NCBI RefSeq assembly: GCF_011759705.1
Contig: NZ_JAAOZF010000001.1
Coordinates: 989,152 to 1,053,151, forward strand
Reading direction: 5' to 3'
DNA: 64,000 nt
DNA from: Microbacterium ulmi
GTDB lineage: Bacteria > Actinomycetota > Actinomycetes > Actinomycetales > Microbacteriaceae
The notes under the pieces were generated by a model. The model did not search any database, had not been told where the DNA came from, and saw nothing but the letters and a program-made list of their open reading frames with translations. Positions 60,993-64,000 of the stretch are shown here, in pieces (the first letter of the stretch is position 1; each line of letters opens with the position of its first letter). Position numbers and translations under genes: made by a program.

Positions 60993-61999
60993 GCGCGTGC
61001 TCCTTCCAGTTCGCGGGCGTCGTCGGGAGCCGTGTCGGCCTCGACGCCCTTGCCGGTGAGGGTGAGGAAGACCTCGTCGAGCGTGGGCTGCTGCACGCTG
61101 AACTCGCTCAGATGCACGCCGGCGTCGCGGAACGCGACGAGGAGGTCGGTGACGCGGTCGGGATCGCTCATCGGCACCGTGAGGCGCGCCGCCTCGGGCG
61201 AGACGATGGCGGGGACGTCGAGCACACGGCCGATGACGCGCTGCGCGTCGTCGAGGTCGGAGCCCGGCTGCAGGCGCAGGATGAGCGACGCCTGTCCGAC
61301 CGACGCCTTGAGCTCGAGGGCCGTGCCCTCTGCGACGACCTGCCCGCGGTCGATCACGGCGATGCGGTCGGCGAGCTGGTCGGCCTCGTCGAGATACTGC
61401 GTCGTGAGCAGGACGGTCGAGCCCGTCGAGACGAGGCGGCGGATCGTGTCCCACATCTGGCCGCGCGTGCGCGGGTCCAGGCCCGTCGTCGGCTCGTCGA
61501 GGAAGATGAGCGGCGGCTGCGCGATGAGGGATGCCGCGAGGTCGAGGCGGCGGCGCATGCCGCCGGAGAACTTCGCGAGGGGACGCGATGCCGCCTCCGT
61601 CAGGCCGAACTCCTCGAGGAGCTCGGTGGACTTGCGCCGTGCGTCGGCCCGCGACAGGCCCAGCAGCCGCGCGAAGATGACGAGGTTCTCGGTGGCCGAG
61701 AGCCGCTCGTCGACGGATGCGAACTGGCCCGTGAGCCCGATGAGCTGCCGGACGATCTGCGACTGCCTGACGACGTCGTAGCCGAAGATCTCGGCGCGGC
61801 CCGCGTCGGGCTTGAGGAGCGTCGCGAGCATCGAGATCGTCGTCGTCTTGCCCGCCCCGTTGGGGCCCAGCACGCCGTAGACGGTGCCGGCCTCGACGGT
61901 CAGGTCGACGCCGTCGACCGCGCGGTTGTCTCCGAAGGACTTGACGAGCCCTTCGGCACGCACCGCGGGCACCCGCGATGCACGAGTGGATGAAGTCAT
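60989..61999 (-). CDS. DrrA-type ABC exporter ATPase
   Basis: The 336-residue ATPase has GPNGAGKTTT, Q-loop IGLTGQFASVDERLSATENL, signature FSGGMRRRLDL, LIFLDEPTTGLDPRTR, and TTQYLDEADQLADRI, followed by the DrrA C-terminal domain ending DEVFLTLTGKGVEAD. It drives the DrrB-type permease; daunorubicin-type resistance is only the name of the family. AAAGG stands 8 nt before the ATG. Five CTGTC direct repeats lie in its promoter region. Confidence 0.93.
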   Translation of the reverse strand: MTSSTRASRVPAVRAEGLVKSFGDNRAVDGVDLTVEAGTVYGVLGPNGAGKTTTISMLATLLKPDAGRAEIFGYDVVRQSQIVRQLIGLTGQFASVDERLSATENLVIFARLLGLSRADARRKSTELLEEFGLTEAASRPLAKFSGGMRRRLDLAASLIAQPPLIFLDEPTTGLDPRTRGQMWDTIRRLVSTGSTVLLTTQYLDEADQLADRIAVIDRGQVVAEGTALELKASVGQASLILRLQPGSDLDDAQRVIGRVLDVPAIVSPEAARLTVPMSDPDRVTDLLVAFRDAGVHLSEFSVQQPTLDEVFLTLTGKGVEADTAPDDARELEGARA

Positions 62000-62043
62000 G
62001 TGTCTGCCTTTCCTGTGGCTGACATCAGAGTGCTCCGCGCGCT

Positions 62044-62111
62044 CTGTCACTTCCCTGTCATGAGGCACGGGATGCCGCCGCCCCGCTGTCGCGCCGCTGT
62101 CATGCGCTGTC
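62044..62111. promoter_or_regulatory. Five CTGTC direct repeats in helical phase
   Basis: CTGTC(A/G) starts at 62044, 62055, 62086, 62097 and 62107, i.e. spacings 11, 31, 11 and 10, close to whole helical turns. On the minus strand they read TGACAG/CGACAG towards the exporter operon. Such arrays are typical binding sites for regulators of the OmpR or SARP type. Confidence 0.5.
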
Positions 62112-62212
62112 GATCCGGCTGTGGAGACGCCTCGGCGGCCCGCGCTCGCCCCGTAGTGTGGGAGCACAGGGTGCGCCGTCGCGCCCGACACCCCATCGAG
62201 GAGGACGACCCC

Positions 62213-62683
62213 GTGCTGCTGCCGTTTCTGATCGTGGGAGGAGTGGGTCTCGCGATCCTTCTCATCTCGCTCGTCCTCGGCGACATCTTCGACCACTTCG
62301 AGATCGGCGAGGGCGCCATCTCCGGTACGGCGCTCGGCATCGCCGCCGTCGTGTTCGGCGCCGCCGGAGTCCTCACGACACAGGCGGGCCTCGAGCCCGT
62401 GTGGGCGTATGTCCTCGCGGCCGCGTTCGCGATCGTCGCCTACCTGCTCGCACTCCTGGTCGTGAAGCGCCTCACGAAGAGCTCCGACGGCGTGCCCGTC
62501 AATGCCGTCGGGCTCACCGGCGTCTCGACGTCGCCCATCTCCCCCGCGGGCGGCGAGGTGAGCCTCGACGGCCCCGGGGAGATCGAGCGCCGGCTCGCCT
62601 ACTCCGACGAGCCGATCCCGGAGGGCCGCCGCATCCGGGTCGTCGAACACTCAGGCACACGCGTCAAAGTCGTCGCGGAATAG
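62213..62683 (+). CDS. NfeD-like membrane protein
   Basis: The 156-residue protein has hydrophobic helices LLPFLIVGGVGLAILLISLVL, ISGTALGIAAVVFGAAGVL and WAYVLAAAFAIVAYLLALLVV, then an OB-like C-terminal domain (VNAVGLTGVSTSPISPAGGEVSLDG ... IRVVEHSGTRVKVV), the NfeDb short form. NfeD proteins assist SPFH/flotillin membrane domains, and a flotillin gene follows 39 bases later. GTG at 62213 has GAGGAGG 8 nt upstream. Divergent from the DrrAB operon. Confidence 0.88.
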   Translation: MLLPFLIVGGVGLAILLISLVLGDIFDHFEIGEGAISGTALGIAAVVFGAAGVLTTQAGLEPVWAYVLAAAFAIVAYLLALLVVKRLTKSSDGVPVNAVGLTGVSTSPISPAGGEVSLDGPGEIERRLAYSDEPIPEGRRIRVVEHSGTRVKVVAE

Positions 62684-62722
62684 CCCTCCGCATCCCGAAA
62701 GCGCCCCGAAAGATAGGACACC

Positions 62723-64000
62723 ATGCTCGATCCGCTCCTCGTCCAGGTGATCGCCGTCATCGCCCTGGTCATCGCCTTCCTGGCTCTGCTCGTCTTCATC
62801 GCGCGCCGCATCCGCCGCGTTCCCCCGAACGAAGCGCTCGTGATCGTCGGCCGCGGCGCGGGCAGGCCGCAGCCCGGCGAGACCGGGACGGGCCAGCGGG
62901 TCGTCATCGGCGGCCGCACGTTCGTGTGGCCGATCCTCCAGCAGGGCTTCCCGATCTCGCTCGAGCAGCGCCAGATCGGCATCACGGTCGAGGGCGTCGA
63001 CAAGAACCGCATCAAGATCGCGATCAAGGCGTCCATCAACTTCAAGGTGTCGGGCACGGAGGAGGGCGTGCGCCGGGCCGCGCAGCGATTCCTCTCGCAG
63101 CAGGGCACGCTGACCGACATCATCCGCGAGTCGCTCGAGGGATCGCTCCGCTCGATCATCGGCGACATGACGATCGAGCAGATCATCTCCGACCGCAAGG
63201 GCCTTTCCGACCGCGTCGTCGCCGAGACGAAGGCCGACCTCGTCGAGCAGGGCCTGCAGGTCGATCTCCTCAACATCAGCGACATCTCGACGCCCGGCAG
63301 CGACTACCTCGCCAACCTCGGCCGCGCCGAGGCCGCCCGCGCCCGCCAGGTCGCCGAGATCAGCGAGGCCGAAGCGGCGCGCGCCTCCGAGTTCGCCCGC
63401 ATCGACGCGTCCGAGCAGATCGCCGAGCGCCAGAAGGCCCTGAGCCTCAAGCAGGCCTCGATCAAGGCCGAGACCGACCGGGCGAACGCGGAGGCCGAGG
63501 CATCGGGTCAGCTCGCGAAGGCCGAGCAGGATCGCGCAGTCGCTCTGCTCGAGCGCGACGCGCTGTCCGAGCAGGCGAACGTGACGCAGGAGCGCCTCGA
63601 CATCGAGATCCGCAAGCCCGCAGAGGCCGAGGCGTACGCCGAGGTGCAGCGCGCGACCGCGCAGCGCGACGCCGCGAACGCCGCGACCGAGGCCGACGCG
63701 TTCAAGCGCACGAAGATCGCAGAGGCCAACAAGGTGGCAGCCGTGCAGGATGCCGAGGCCGCCGCGACCGCCGTGCGGCTCGCCGGCGAGGCCGACCGCG
63801 ACAAGCAGGTCGCGCTCGCCGCAGGTATCCGCGCACAGGGCGAGGCGCGTGCCGCCGCCGTGCAGGCCGAGGGTCTCGCGGATGCGGCCGCGACGGATGC
63901 CAAGGCCGAGGCGCTCAAGAAGTACGGCGAGGCCGCGCTCGCGCAGGAGATCATCTCGCGCCTGCCCGAGATCGTTCGGGCCGCCGCCGAGCCCATCGGC
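62723..64000 (+). CDS. Flotillin / SPFH-domain protein, 3' end cut by window
   Basis: The first 426 codons are present. One N-terminal helix (LLVQVIAVIALVIAFLALLVFIA) is followed by RVPPNEALVIVGRG, an SPFH domain with FVWPILQQGFPISLEQRQIGITVEGVDKNRIKIAIKASINFKV and LRSIIGDMTIEQIISDR, and then a long Ala/Glu coiled-coil with repeated EAxxAR and AEA motifs typical of flotillins. Flotillins assemble membrane microdomains, working with NfeD. The sequence runs off at KKYGEAALAQEIISRLPEIV, just where the C-terminal oligomerisation region begins. ATG at 62723 follows ATAGGACACC. Confidence 0.92.
   Translation, partial: MLDPLLVQVIAVIALVIAFLALLVFIARRIRRVPPNEALVIVGRGAGRPQPGETGTGQRVVIGGRTFVWPILQQGFPISLEQRQIGITVEGVDKNRIKIAIKASINFKVSGTEEGVRRAAQRFLSQQGTLTDIIRESLEGSLRSIIGDMTIEQIISDRKGLSDRVVAETKADLVEQGLQVDLLNISDISTPGSDYLANLGRAEAARARQVAEISEAEAARASEFARIDASEQIAERQKALSLKQASIKAETDRANAEAEASGQLAKAEQDRAVALLERDALSEQANVTQERLDIEIRKPAEAEAYAEVQRATAQRDAANAATEADAFKRTKIAEANKVAAVQDAEAAATAVRLAGEADRDKQVALAAGIRAQGEARAAAVQAEGLADAAATDAKAEALKKYGEAALAQEIISRLPEIVRAAAEPIG

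Overview
The window is a very GC-rich, gene-dense actinobacterial chromosome segment. Gene content (coenzyme F420 synthesis and F420-dependent glucose-6-phosphate dehydrogenase, DUF222-HNH protein, SARP-type regulator), many GTG starts and heavy use of the heptamer GGATGCC/GGCATCC point to Microbacteriaceae, most likely Microbacterium or a near relative. The placement is inference; no rRNA or tRNA gene is present to confirm it.

Layout. 1-2.8 kb: end of an AbrB-family membrane protein, an aldo/keto reductase and rlmN. 3.0-14.25 kb: a tightly coupled three-gene operon, the most unusual part of the window. It encodes a soluble-adenylyl-cyclase-like protein (tandem class III cyclase domains, AAA/STAND ATPase, TPR tail), a 2317-residue secreted protein with a C25/caspase-like His-Cys pair and nine PIYRL repeats, and a 167-residue three-helix membrane protein resembling the PycTM effector of Pycsar defence. 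14.3-24.5 kb: a GNAT, a duplicated anchored protein, a LysE exporter, two SDRs with an enoyl-CoA hydratase, and a TetR-controlled set (MFS exporter, two very small membrane peptides, GMC oxidoreductase) with three matching operators. 24.6-30 kb: DUF488, an APH-like kinase, and a NarL-type two-component system divergent from an FtsX-type ABC transporter. 30.3-33.3 kb: the ykoEDC thiamine-precursor ECF transporter behind a TPP riboswitch. 33.3-41.6 kb: a D,D-peptidase-like protein, an operon of a HIBYL-CoA hydrolase-like enzyme, two membrane proteins and a J-domain protein, and an ABC-2 transporter.

41.7-53.1 kb is an F420 region: fbiC, a flavin monooxygenase, fgd, cofC, and, after a small kinase and a DUF222-HNH gene, cofD between tauE/safE and hemD. 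fbiC is odd: its CofH half lacks the radical-SAM cysteine motif and the linker between its halves holds three copies of a repeat related to an intergenic sequence at 17.7 kb. 53.2-60 kb: a YtxH/holin-type envelope trio, a HemY-like oxidase, an HhH-GPD protein and a SARP-STAND regulator. 60.1-64 kb: a DrrAB-type ABC exporter, then NfeD and a flotillin cut by the window end.

Expression themes: at least ten genes have a TANNNT hexamer 6-7 nt upstream of ATG or GTG, the arrangement expected for leaderless transcripts. Operons are often joined by ATGA or GTGA overlaps. The cyclase gene has no ATG, GTG or TTG available and appears to start at a CTG behind a perfect Shine-Dalgarno sequence.
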